Source: Dysidea avara
Lineage: Eukaryota; Porifera; Demospongiae; Dictyoceratida; Dysideidae
Assembly (NCBI RefSeq): GCF_963678975.1
Contig: NC_089275.1
Span: 11,253,682 to 11,317,681, forward strand
DNA: 64,000 bases
Direction: 5' to 3'
Made by a program: the position numbers and the translations under genes
Notes under the pieces: generated by a model
What the model was told of the DNA's origin: nothing
What the model saw: the letters and a program-made list of their open reading frames with translations, nothing else
The model's database searches: none
Part shown: positions 12,301-23,183 of the stretch, in pieces
Numbering within the stretch: position 1 is the first letter of the stretch
Layout of the letters: every line of letters starts with the position of its first letter

Positions 12301-12531
12301 CAGTAAGGTGTCATGGTATGTTTGTATGTGCTCAAGTTAGCATGTTAATGTATATAGACATTGAAAATAGTTGGTCTTTGGTGCTTGTCATGAATATTGC
12401 TAATCACAATTTCAGTTTCAAAGTATACACAGTACATGGCTGTACCATGTATTTTAATTGTGACCATGTGCATTCTTACAAAACCATGAAATACTAAGTA
12501 TATAATAAAGCAGTAAACAAACAGATCCATC
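9361..12531. other. Intergenic, no gene seen; start of B/C segmental duplication
   Basis: AT-rich and without credible coding. From about 11200 the sequence (ATAGTTGCACTGAAGCCACT and following ~120 bp) matches 53290-53430 imperfectly, marking one edge of the duplicated block shared with the region of gene C. Confidence 0.45.
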
Positions 12532-12759
12532 GTGACCGGATTTGTGAAAAGGGATCTTCCACACACATCCAATTTACAAACTTTGGCAATTCATAACTTG
12601 AGATTGGAAAAAGGTATTGCCTTGAAATATGGTCAGCAGTGAGCATCTACATACATTTATGGATGGAGGAATTTTCAGTTTTGTGACTTTCTTGAAAACA
12701 AAGTTATGACCATCCAAGTTTATAGAATTGGATGTGTGTGGAAATCCCTTTTCAGTCAC
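12532..12759. mobile_element. MITE (~228 bp) with inverted termini
   Basis: The left end GTGACCGGATTTGTGAAAAG and CTTCCACACACATCCAATTT are inverted at the right end (GAATTGGATGTGTGTGGAA, then CCCTTTTCAGTCAC). A related copy lies at about 20847-21090. No coding capacity. Confidence 0.6.
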
Positions 12760-12959
12760 ATATGCAATCCTTCCATACATACAGTACTTACCATACTGGT
12801 ATATATTATATACTTGCTTTGAACATTGTGATGAATTTGTGCCAACAGAATAATGTGCATTCTTATTATCCCAGGGGACTATATACACATTCATTTATCA
12901 GTAGGGTAATAACTAACATTAGTCTCCATGTCAACGACGATTGGTGATATAATTATTAT

Positions 12960-13410
12960 GTACAACTGCTTTAATTTGTCACATAACTCTTGTTGATCAA
13001 CTGTTTAAAAACTCAATGGGTATACTTATCAACTAATCATCACTGTTATTTGACTACCATCTAAACACTATAGTGTACCACACACATTGTGATAAATTGT
13101 AATGATAATTTTTTCACAGTAGTGACACTTGTAGATTTGTGTAGAGTTCCTATCAGTAGCCACATAGTATTGTTTTTACATTCAGGCCCATATATAGCTT
13201 GACCATTTGTTTACCTGCACCTAATATGCAGTATATAATTCTTATAAATATGACTTGTTAAAATTAATATTGAATGCTCATCAAAGTACATATGTACTCA
13301 TGTAGTGCAATACACACAGTAATGTGCATGACTTGGAATTTTAACTGGCTTTGTGATTTTAACAGCAGTAATAATCCCAAGAAATTCAATAACACTGGTT
13401 TTTGAAAAAA
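12960..13410. other. Intergenic block duplicated at 53930-54010
   Basis: ATTTGACTACCATCTAAACA and CTATAGTGTACCACACACA at about 13050-13090 recur at about 53950-53990 with neighbouring sequence (GGAATGATAATT-like). No gene seen. Confidence 0.55.
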
Positions 13411-13649
13411 AATTGTGACTATGTTGATGATATACGTATGAATCGAAACAGTAAACCTGTGTACAGAAATAATTTGTTTGTGAATATCATTTTTTTTTGT
13501 TGTGGTAGGAAATGTGATCTAAACAAGTCATACACTTGAACTTGTACTGTCGGAGAATTTGCACTCTGACCGTATCGTATTATTCTTTTTTTTATCAAAG
13601 AAAGGGTATGTATGGTTATAAGTACTTTATGTCCATCCATGGTCTGCAG

Positions 13650-13900
13650 ATAGTCTATAACAAGTCTCACCCAAACCCATTTTAGTAAAGTACTTGTACC
13701 CTGTCCCCATCATATCTTCTTCTTGTATCCTAAATAAGTCCTATGAAAGTCAAAGCTTGTTACTTTCCAAATATTTGTGGCTCTTTTATCTTTTATTTAT
13801 GAACTTATGTGGATCACATTTTGTCCTACAACTTAATTTACAAGTCTCACTTCAGATGTTTTAGCCACAACCACGCGTACTTTAACCCTATTAAATGTTC
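13650..13900 (+). repeat. Dispersed repeat shared with 7640-7880
   Basis: Second diverged copy of the AAGTCTCACC...CATTTTAGT...CCCCATCATAT repeat, again with two AAGTCTCAC starts ~165 bp apart. The class is unknown. Confidence 0.4.
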
Positions 13901-14046
13901 TTTCATATACCAAACATTAATTCCTCTGCCATACATGTATAGATCAATTATGACCTTACAAGATAATGTAATACTGCATAGTTGTAACATGGGCAAAAGT
14001 GAGTTGTCCATAGATACTATGTTCTTCATACCCTATCTATGATTTG

Positions 14047-14098
14047 CCTGACATGTATGTTCAAAGCCCGAGGGCTGTGGGCATACATGCCAGTTAGG
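14047..14098. repeat. Short foldback (hairpin) around CCCGAGGGCT
   Basis: CCTGACATGTATG...AAAGCCC is followed after GAG by GGGCTGTGGGCATACATGCC and AGTTAGG, an imperfect 23-bp stem. It looks like a tiny MITE or hairpin repeat. Confidence 0.5.
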
Positions 14099-14126
14099 TA
14101 ATCACGAGTGCCCATGTTACAGCTAA

Positions 14127-14613
14127 TAGACGGGTTGCCTTTTTAAGGCGTGGTCGTTTTACCGTAAATTTTCCACATACTTTCCGAGTTCGCTAAGTCA
14201 AAAATGTATTACGGCTATTGGAGAAAATGAACGTTTCGGTTAACTTTAGCAAGCAAGAGTTAGCCAGCCTTCAGAACAGAAAGTATGTTATAGAGAAAGG
14301 TTCGAGCTATAACATATCCAACGTGTAAGGTGAAGGCTGAACGAGAAGATGATTTTCTCTCAATCTTGGGTTTTTGGAAAGCGATAAAACTCGCTGAAAA
14401 CATTCTTTGTAAGACTTTGCTACTACTTAGAATCATAGAATGGATGATTTTAACTCATCTTGTACCTTTGAAGAACCAAAAACGTTTGTTAAACTATTTT
14501 TAAAAATGGTTTTTTTGTTGACTTCTTGACCAACATTGTAATCATGCGTAAAACGGAAAGTCGCGTTTTCTCGCGTTACACAAGGGACACGCCCTAAATA
14601 GGCAACCTGTCTA
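14127..14613. mobile_element. MITE with ~27-bp inverted termini
   Basis: TAGACGGGTTGCCTTTTTAA and GGCGTG at the left are mirrored by CACGCCC then TAAATAGGCAACCTGTCTA at the right. TA flanks GACGGG and CCTGTC on both sides, fitting a TA target duplication. It is richer in CpG than its surroundings. A 94-codon minus frame (14433-14717) crosses the boundary and is not credible. Confidence 0.55.
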
Positions 14614-15402
14614 TATGTAGCACTTCCATTCAAGCTGATAGCCTTGATGCCATTACGAGTGCAACCAGTGGATTCGTTATATGCATACCTGAAGATTCGA
14701 TTATGGTTAGGCAGCAAGTAACGTTGTAGCTACGATTATTGTAATAAACGGACGAGTCCTATGGATATCATGGAAAAGTCGTGTAGGGAAAGTTTTGTGG
14801 AATTTACAAGAGTTTTAATGCTTTCGCGTTGTTTAAAGATCACAACGTTAAATACCTAAAGGAGTGAGCTTCGTTATAGAGTGGTTAACTCGTGTCGTCC
14901 GTAATGTGGGCGTGTCTGCATTCAAAATACGTGGCGAAGTGCTTGTGAATGCGCTGCCGGTAAGACTAGTTCTCACCTTTAAGTAACATTTGCCAACTTT
15001 TAGAACGGCAAGGATACTGAAACTCCTTCATTTGAGTGCTTCTTGTGGCAACACTTCAATTTGCGGTAACCATCACGTGAGCATTAACTTATTCCCACAA
15101 TCAATTTCGGTTTGACCTTGTATAAAACAGAGGGAGGTACCACTACCTCATCCACACAAGGCCATGCTTGCTTTGATGAAAGTGGCTTGCTCTTTTAGAA
15201 ATGTAACCACTTTCCCAGGATACATTTCAATGTACACCAGTGTACATTTAGATATTTCCCTGTAAAGAAAGAGGTATACATGGCAAATGTATCCTCTGGA
15301 ATTCCTTTGATCTGAGGTATGAAAGTGTTACATAATAATTATTATAGCCCCATGCAGCTAAACATAATTATGATTATTGTTAAGCTTATAATGTATATAC
15401 TC
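14614..15402. other. CpG-richer intergenic region, no gene assigned
   Basis: About 14614-15100 contains many CpG (ACGACGAGTCC-like, GTGTCGTCCG, GCGCTGCCGG) compared with the CpG-poor surroundings. No open frame of note. It could be an unmethylated regulatory region or an old element. Confidence 0.35.
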
Positions 15403-15410
15403 TTCTTAAC

Positions 15411-15778
15411 TAGGGCTGAAACGACTCAAGTTTTTTTAAAAGTATTCCAGTACTTTCTAGAGTTAATGATCGAGTACTCACGAATACTAGCTACTCCATT
15501 TGACATGTTTTGTACTGATCATGACTTTAAGCAGTTTTATAGCTTTTTCAAGTACATGTAACAACAATGATACACACACTGTATTAAAGTACTAATGCTA
15601 GTGTTCCTGTGAAGAAATTATGCCAATCAAACCCTATATCCTCCATTATGTCACCCCCTGATGGCAAATGCATCATGTAAGCTGGGTCATGTGATCTTAA
15701 TGAGTACTCAAGTAACTATCCAAGTACTAAAAATTCTTGACAAGTACTCGAGTATTTGCAGCATTTGTTTCGGCCCTA
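15411..15778. mobile_element. hAT-type MITE (368 bp) with 8-bp target duplication
   Basis: Starts TAGGGCTGAAACGAC and ends GTTTCGGCCCTA, the inverted ends typical of hAT elements. Flanks TTCTTAAC (15403-15410) and CTCTTAAC (15779-15786) match in 7 of 8 bases. Inside are repeated GAGTACTC-like and AAGTACT motifs near both ends. No coding. Confidence 0.75.
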
Positions 15779-15786
15779 CTCTTAAC

Positions 15787-17458
15787 GTGCACCTCTCAGA
15801 TGTCAGGAAGTCCAAAATCAATTTATGTACATCTGGTATGTAAGTAAATCTATAGCCACATAATTGACCAGTCTACATAGCTTCACTTATAAAAATTAAA
15901 AAAAATGTAATTCATTGCAATGCAATAAATTGAAGTTAACATGCCTTGATGTGGGCATACAATAAATACAGTGCAAACCTACATACCATTCCACAGTAAA
16001 TGAAGCTAACATGCTTTAGGAATAAAATAAGAGAATGCAAACCAACCTTCGTGTTTTGTCATAGCACCATGATATGCTTGATCCAGGTTAGAATGTGAAC
16101 CAATCTTGTGGGATAAGTGAACTTGATGACATCAAAATGATTAATTGTTTATACATAAACTACTTTGGCAGGTTTAAGATAACAAGATCTCTCCCAAAAC
16201 ACTGTTTGCAGACAGCTGATGGTACTCAAGAAACGTGTTTTGAAATATAAAAGGTTGTTTTTATTATGAGTTAATAGCCTTTATAACTAGTGGTGTGGTA
16301 AAAAACTGAAACTTTCTGATTGACTGTTGAACCATATCTAACGTTCTGCAAGCACCTATTAATAGTCTGTCAGTTTCCAAAACCACAGAACACTCATAAT
16401 ACTTCTTGAATGATTGATACAATTCAGTTAGAAAACAATAATAATGTACGTATATTACTGTAATGTAGTAAAATATTAAGCTAACCTAATTACTGCATTA
16501 TTATCATGGTATATCGCATTAAGGAAGTTGATGTGTGCTTACACATTGGCACATAAGTAATTATAAAACAAGCTAAAGCACAACATTAGACTCATTCTTC
16601 TACCAAATGTTTGTCTGTCTTAATTTCAGGATACCAACTTTTGCTGCATGGTTAGTGGTTAGGTACCTGGCCTTGAGCAGACACTAACTTTAATTCTCTA
16701 TTTGGCCTTCACTACCAACATGTATGTAATTGGTAGTAATTTAATGATGGCAGCAAAGTATGCTGACTACTGAGTATATTATAAAGAATTTCTTCATAAT
16801 GTGTTGTGGGTGAGACAATGGCATATTACAGTGGTCACTGCATGGTAGTTTATTTGAACGTAAATCAATTTAAATATTTGTAGTGGCTTTTATGGTTTTT
16901 AAAGTAGTATTGTTAACCAGAAATGTTTTACACATTAAATTTTCTCTTTAACCTATGTAATATTATGCAGTTTCTTATGTACAGTGTGTCACTTAATCCA
17001 TTAATATCCACTCATATGGCATCACTATCAGATACCTGTAACTATGTGGCTACAGTTTGCTGATACATTAACAATAGTGCTATGAACATGTTAAACCAAT
17101 TAAAAGTTTACATAGCAATGTATTTAAAGTGTAATGAGCCAGTGTATACAACCTGTATGAGATATACACTGATAATATTTGAGTTATTGGCCCACACTGA
17201 TGTTGGGAATCCAAAATATCATTGGCATGTTGTTCAAAGTCATTATTCATCAATGCTTTGGCCAAGAGACTTGTACTTATATTGTCATCCAATCGGTTTT
17301 ATTGAGTGCAATTCCATAAGTAGTATATAGGGGGTGTATGTTGGAGATTGTTATCTTAAAGATTTATACAATAGCGTCTTATATTATGCACCATAGCTAT
17401 ACAACAAAATGTATAAGTGTAATTACAAACTTCATTTTGAGAAATGTCACTTTATTCC
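15787..17458. other. Intergenic between MITE and gene B
   Basis: No gene seen. A second tRNA-like A-box string (TGGTTAGTGGTTAGG) is at about 16650-16665 with no good B box. About 17100-17220 aligns with 57200-57320 (GAGCCAGTGTATACAAC-like, TTGGCCCACACTGATGTTGG-like), continuing the B/C duplication downstream of the genes. Confidence 0.45.
17451..17456 (-). terminator. Possible poly(A) signal of protease B
   Basis: AATAAA on the minus strand, two bases after the TGA stop (17459-17461). Close placement is unusual but allowed. No cDNA supports it. Confidence 0.3.
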
Positions 17459-19056
17459 TCAATAATTAATTGAAGTAAATAATGGTTCACCATGGAACTC
17501 TTCACAATTTATATAATGCAAAACTCCTATGAATAGTAAACGATTAAGTGTAGTGCCAACAATATCGTTTACAGCTGTCAGAGTAGTGTATTCACTCAGG
17601 AATTTGTATGCCTTACAGAATCGGACTCTGCCTCTGGATAAGTAAGTTCTTAACATGTTTCTAATTTCTGTATTGGTTATATGTGGGCATTTCTCCAGTA
17701 GTAGGGCAACAGCTCCAGTGACAATAGGAGAACTCTGAGAAGTTCCAGATCGAAATCTTTGACATGCATTACAATCGTCTCCATCATTGGCTGTAGAGTC
17801 GTAACAGGGGATGTTAGGGATACATATATCACTGCTGAGGACACTATAGCCGGGAGCAAACACATCCACACATGATCCCATGTTGGTGATTAAACTTCTA
17901 CCTTTAAATTCACCCATCAATGCGTTATCATCCATATCAGTAGCACCTACATTGATAACACCATTGTAACCTGCTGGATAAACTCTACAGGAGTCATAAT
18001 TTAGTCTCTTAAAGTCATCACGACCATTCCCAGCAGAAGCTGTGACTACTACACCATCAGCTATTAATTCTTTCACAAATTTGCTAACACTATTCATCAT
18101 TGCACTTCCTGCAAGAGACATATTAATGATGGCTCGGGTTCCATTTCTACTTTTCCTATGTTCACGAACACACATTAGTCCATCAAGGAGAGATGCCTCA
18201 GAAGCTTGGCCTCTACAGTTTGCTATTCTAACAGAAAACAAAGTCACACTAGTGGCTAGTCCAGTACCATTTCCACCAACAAGACCAGCTACATGAGTTC
18301 CATGACCATTGCAGTCTTCCCCCTCTCGTGTTTCATTGTCTATCTTGTCAATTGGATCACAGCCTGGATAATGAGCTCTACCATTGAATACACTGTGATT
18401 ATAGTGAATACCAGTGTCCAGTACATATACATCAACTGACTTCCCAGTGTATTGACTAGCAGTATATTTCTGATCCAGTGGCAATGCTTGTTGGTCTACT
18501 CTATCCAAGTGCCATCCTGGCTTAGCAGATGAAAGAGAATCATCTTCAGTACCAAATATGACATAATTATTTTCCTTCACTTTCACAACCAATTTTTGAT
18601 GTGCAACCTATAATACAGGTACAAAGGTGAGTAATGAAGGCATTTGTTTAAGTCCTTAGTTCATGTAATATACACAATTTCAAGTATTGTAAACACATTA
18701 GCACTGAAACAATAATAGTATAGGTATAACTGCTATATAGGTGGCATAATATAACTAATTATTCTCACCCATTTCAATGCTTTGTTTGATAGCTTTGCTG
18801 TTAAACAGTTTAGACTAGAATACTCTGAAATTATCTCTGCTTCAAACTGTGCCCTTCTATTGGACCTCCTATTCAGCTGCTTAACAAAGTGCTGTAGCTG
18901 TGCATCAGTTGCACTGTCCTCAAAGTGGATGATGTAAGTTCCTGGGTTACGTAATTTTTCATCAGCAGATCTTTTAACTCTCGCAACACCAGAAACATGT
19001 TGGATTATGACACAGCCAAAGATCAGTGCAAGAATTAGGCACTGGTAATATCTCAT
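17459..19056 (-). CDS. Secreted subtilisin-family serine protease (S8, proteinase K-like), paralogue B
   Basis: Coding exons 18769-19056 (96 codons) and 17459-18607 (383 codons with stop), phase-0 GT-AG intron 18608-18768 (161 nt). The product is 478 aa: signal peptide to about residue 24, RVKR site, I9 propeptide (about 37-110), then the S8 domain with Asp160 (VLDTGIH), His198 (DCNGHGTH), oxyanion Asn290 (ASAGN) and Ser386 in GTSQSSP, the expected form. Conserved cysteines suggest a disulfide-stabilised extracellular enzyme; several NXS/T sites fit secretion. The start ATG lies just after the 5'UTR splice acceptor (TGCAACAATG). An AATAAA (17451-17456) lies almost at the stop codon, implying a very short 3'UTR if used. 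All three catalytic residues are present, so it is probably active. Confidence 0.92.
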
Positions 19057-19063
19057 TGTTGCA

Positions 19064-19330
19064 CTACGTATATGAAAGGAATATGTAGTAGATGCTAGCT
19101 CTTAACTCTACAGTAATCTATCTGTAAGTTGGCACTAGTTCATACCTTCAGATCAGCAAGACTATATATCACTGACTAGTTGTAGTAAATCAGCAATGGT
19201 GTTATCACTGACTAGTTGTAGTAAATCAGCAATGGTGTTATCAGCAATCCCTCCACTGTGCTTAATGTGTACAACACTCTAACAAGTCCTTTTATACCAC
19301 AGCAAGTATACTAGTATGGCCTCCAGGAAG
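19064..19330 (-). promoter_or_regulatory. Promoter, noncoding first exon and 5'UTR intron of protease B
   Basis: On the minus strand: CTTCCTGGAGGCCAT at 19316-19330, TATAAAA at 19290-19296, first exon ending GAAG at 19146, GTATG donor, an 82-nt intron (19064-19145) and acceptor ACGTAG 7 nt before the start codon. The same order and spacing occur in A and C. The transcription start (about 19265) is inferred. Confidence 0.65.
19168..19239. repeat. 36-bp tandem duplication in the 5'UTR exon of B
   Basis: Two identical 36-bp units, 19168-19203 and 19204-19239, built around ACTGACTAGTTGTAGTAAAT. Gene C has a single related unit at the same place (about 59638-59660), so the duplication is specific to B. 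Confidence 0.85.
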
Positions 19331-20846
19331 TACCCTAGAGTGGCTGCATTCTGGTATTCTTAGAATGCTTATTGCAAAGTACTTCATCCCTTATGTGGAT
19401 GGTATTAGAGTTACATAGCTGATACAGTATCAACACTTCAAGCAAGTAGTTGTGTTAAGGCCAAATGATGACTTCTAAATTCTTTCAACACTAGACCAAT
19501 TACCATACAAAATAAAACATTTATGTATGGATGTTTTTGATTGATAAGACAATACATTCACACTAGCAATGGTCTAATGACTATGATGCAGAGTTTTGTA
19601 AGCTAATTACATATCTGTGTGCAAAATTGAGCATGGAAATCCATGGATATTAAATGATTTTTTTTGTTCAATAGTGTTGACTATTAGAAAGTAGGCTACA
19701 ACTACACCATTGGTTTTAGGTGGGTAGTCAATTTATTCTTGGATAGGTGAGTCAAAAACCAATATCACTTCCAAATTTAGACCAGGTGTTTAGAATCTTT
19801 CACATGTAATGAAAATTAATGTTCTTATCACCTAAGATGAATAAGTAACAAGACCAGAACAAAGTGTGTACTTGATTACAACAAGTATCACCAAGCACAG
19901 AACCACAAATTAATTATTAGTGGTATTTTTTTTTTGTCTTGTACACACTATATACACACTCAGTCATTATTATCAACCATCTTGCATATTTAGTACATGA
20001 ATGTAATTATGTAAGTACTGCTCCTATAGTAGTTTTTACTAGTTATATAATTGTGTGTAACACAGTACTTGGTACTGAGTTATTAATTATTATCAGAATT
20101 AAAACAGCTGCTTGAACACTTGATAGAGAGTAACTGTTAAAAATACTGTATTGGATGACACACACATACACAAGGTAGTGCCACACTGCACATGATTACT
20201 TGGTAACTGTATAATGTTGGTTTTTGATTACTCACTGTTGTTATTATATATAGCACTGCCAAGAAACACACAAAGTACATCATGTGGTGAAAATTGTGAT
20301 AGAGTGTGTTGTTGTATTCAACAAACATTAAGTAAAAGTGCAAAAGCAATTGGTTTAAAAATGTGCAGTCAATAATACGAATATCATACATTAGTACATA
20401 ATACTGTACCAGACCCTCTTTTATGTCTGCTGCCATAGCAACTATTGTGAAGGAAAGCAGGCTTATATCTAGTTGTTGGTGAAACATTAAGTTTAGTTCA
20501 GAGTTACGCACTGGTTTAATCAACTTGCACCTATCAATCATCAACTCAAGCATGAATGGATATAATATGTACTTAACTAAATCATTCTGTTCAGCTCTTC
20601 TTTCTTCGTTGGTTATATCACTGTTGTTAACACCAGAACTTTAACAGTAAGTAATACATTATTGTCTGTCAAACTGCGAGAGATTCAATAGCTAAATAAG
20701 GATAGTCACAGGCTTACTAGGAAAGAAACCTTGTGCATGGAAACCTATAAATAACTTATTCACTTCTACGCAACACAGAAAGAAGTAGACTGTACAAGAT
20801 ACATTTGACTATTTATTTTGACATTGATACATGCCTATAATTGTAT
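19331..20846. other. Upstream flank of gene B
   Basis: No gene seen. About 20400-20530 and 20630-20760 match 61220-61350 and 61565-61690 upstream of gene C (CAGAACTTTAA..., TACATTATTGTCTGT, AGAGATTCAATA). A 138-codon minus frame at 20137-20553 lies across this shared non-coding sequence and has no family resemblance. Confidence 0.5.
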
Positions 20847-21090
20847 GTGGCTGGATTTGTGAAAATGGCAAATCCAATTAGCCCTCTTCACACACACATA
20901 TCCAATTTGCCACATTCATAACTCATAAAGTCGTTTCCTTGAAATTTGGCCAGTAATGAGCACCAACATAGCTTAATAGATGGAGAAACTTTTAGGTTAA
21001 ATGTTATGTTCCTTTATCACTAAATTATGGTCTTCCAAGTTCATAGTGGATGTGTGTGGAAGACCCCTTTTGCAAACTTATATTTGCTAG
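20847..21090. mobile_element. MITE related to 12532-12759
   Basis: GGATTTGTGAAAATGG and CTTCACACACACATATCCAAT at the left are inverted near the right end (GGATGTGTGTGGAAGACC, CCTTTTGCAAA). The interior shares the ATTTGGCCAGTAATGAGCA-like stretch with the 12.6 kb copy. Confidence 0.55.
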
Positions 21091-21528
21091 CTAAAAATGA
21101 CTCAGAATGCAGTTTTCATAAACTGATCTAGTTACATGGTTGAAAGTTGCTAGATGGTTGAGTAATATAATATTTCTATTGGCAAAAAGAGGCTTGAATG
21201 GTGCACACCTAACTTGTTAATTGGGTGAGGCCTGGTTTCCTGCTGATAAAGTTTTGCATTTCAGCATAGGTATATAAATGATACATGTGTTTGTCTGTTG
21301 TGCTCAAACTTGAGTGGAAGTGCGTACAATATGTAGTGTTTACACAATGTCCATGTCAGCCATTTAGCATGTGTATTTTAATTTGGTGCTCACAAACATG
21401 TACATACACTGTATAAGAAGAAAACATACAATATGAAAGTATTATGACTGGCAAAATCATGCATGCTTGTTTTAAGGAAAACAGAGGGATTCACAAATTT
21501 ATGAAAGTCAGACCCAACCTTGTAGTAT

Positions 21529-21848
21529 CAAGAGTTCATAATATATAATATTTAGGAGAGTATCCAAAGCTGTATTGCCACTTCAAAACGCACTGGGTAA
21601 TAATGTTACGTAATAGTCGTCATCACCAAAGGTGTTAACTTGCTTCAAGAGCTATAAGGACCTTGAAGTGCTTGCAGGTCTTCGCTTTGGTATATCAACG
21701 CCTATCAACAAGTCTTTCATGGCGAAGCCATGTGTTGGAGTTTACTGAAATTACACTAAAATATTCGGATATAGCTATTACACAATGTTGCACAATTAAT
21801 ACGCAGTGCGTTGGATACTCTCCTAAATATATATATTATGAACTCTTG
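21529..21848. mobile_element. MITE (320 bp) with 7-bp target duplication
   Basis: The ends are CAAGAGTTCATAATAT...TTTAGGAGAGTATCCAA and its reverse complement (~39-bp inverted termini). GTAGTAT directly flanks both sides (21522-21528 and 21849-21855). Related copies are at the window start and at 33417-33663. Non-autonomous. Confidence 0.75.
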
Positions 21849-21855
21849 GTAGTAT

Positions 21856-22942
21856 TAATCAGCTTTAGTACAATATTTTCCTGTGCTCTATGTGCATTTC
21901 AGCAAGGTTTAACTCTGTAATTTATACAGCTGTATTTGGTAAGAGCACTACAACTACAGTTACACTTTGCAACTATATATCTATCCAGAACTTTGCTTTG
22001 TCATGGATGAGTACAATTTACTGTTAAACCGACACTGTAGAAAGTGCTATGTATCGTATGTACAGTTAAATAATGTGTACCTAAATTCATTGTTAAACAC
22101 CTTATCACCATTACTTTGTGGAGCTTTTTTGGAATAAAGTATGCATATATATGTTGGGATAGAATACAGCTTACCAACATGGACACAAATAAGTCTATGT
22201 CTTGTTGTGAATGCGTATACAGCCCACAACTCAAAGTGCTATTGTGGAAATTAAGCAGACATAATCAACAAGCCCTAGTTATTTTGAATAAGAGCAAAGA
22301 GCATATGATAAGGACAGGGTACAGGTACTCACATAAAAAGGAATAGGTTATATTAGAGTTGTAATTGACTGCACAAAATAATACTATACATGTGAAGATG
22401 TTTTGTAAAGTAATAAGTTAATTATCTTTCAGAAGGAGTAGGAGAAGAAGATTTGACAGGGACAGGGTACAAGTACTTACTAAAAGGACCTTGTTGTTGT
22501 CTATATCAGATCTGCAGACAAGGATGAACATTGAAACACTATAGCAAGCACACTTTTCTACTTTCTGCTCTAGATAAAATACAGAAAAATGAATACAAAT
22601 ACTTAGCTAGCTAGCCAGTGTGTACTTGCTGTAACACATTTCACGCAACAGATTCAGTCTGAAGAATTAAAGTGAGTCTGTTTAAAACATGTTATATGCA
22701 CATGCATGGGCCCATGGAGATGTTTAAGTAAACACGATTAAGGAAAAAATATATTACACATTTACAAGTGTAGTTTGGCATAAATTAATAATTAACACTG
22801 GATTTCAATTACTTGTTCATTAGCCCATTGATACACTACCAGGTACCTCATTGGTACTTCTGTGTGTATAATTATAGTGATTACATACAACAGTATAAAT
22901 AGAGGCAATACCAGAACATTGACATAATTATGTTGGCAACTT
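21856..22942. other. Intergenic, nothing recognised
   Basis: AT-rich sequence with no convincing coding, RNA or repeat signal. Confidence 0.4.
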
Positions 22943-23183
22943 AAATTGTGACTGGGCCTGCGAAAACAGGGCATGTGGGCACACAAAATTTGACTACATT
23001 TTCAGGCTTCCATGAGTCATAACTTTTTATGACATCAATGCTATAAAATTAGACTATGTTCAAAATTTATAATTCAAGTTACAGAATGCAAATACTCCAT
23101 TTCAGTATGGAGATATGGCTTATTGAATCACAGGGTATAGTTTGTGCCCACATGCCCTGTTTTAGCAGGCCCGGTTACAATTT
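22943..23183. mobile_element. MITE, second copy of the 7988-8249 family
   Basis: TTGTGACTGGGCCTGC, AAAACAGGGCATGTGGGCAC at the left and GTGCCCACATGCCCTGTTTT, GCAGGCCCGGTTACAA at the right. The interior shares the GAGTCATAACTTT-like and ACAGAATGCAAATA-like stretches with the first copy. Confidence 0.65.

Noticed and set aside
14433..14717. 94-codon minus-strand open frame
   Set aside because: It crosses a MITE boundary, has no splice or promoter context, and matches no family.
16641..16720. Second tRNA gene
   Set aside because: A good A-box-like string but no B box or foldable cloverleaf; mentioned only as a weak SINE trace.
20137..20553. 138-codon minus-strand open frame
   Set aside because: It covers non-coding sequence shared upstream of B and C. 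The frame is not conserved there, and no family resemblance is seen.
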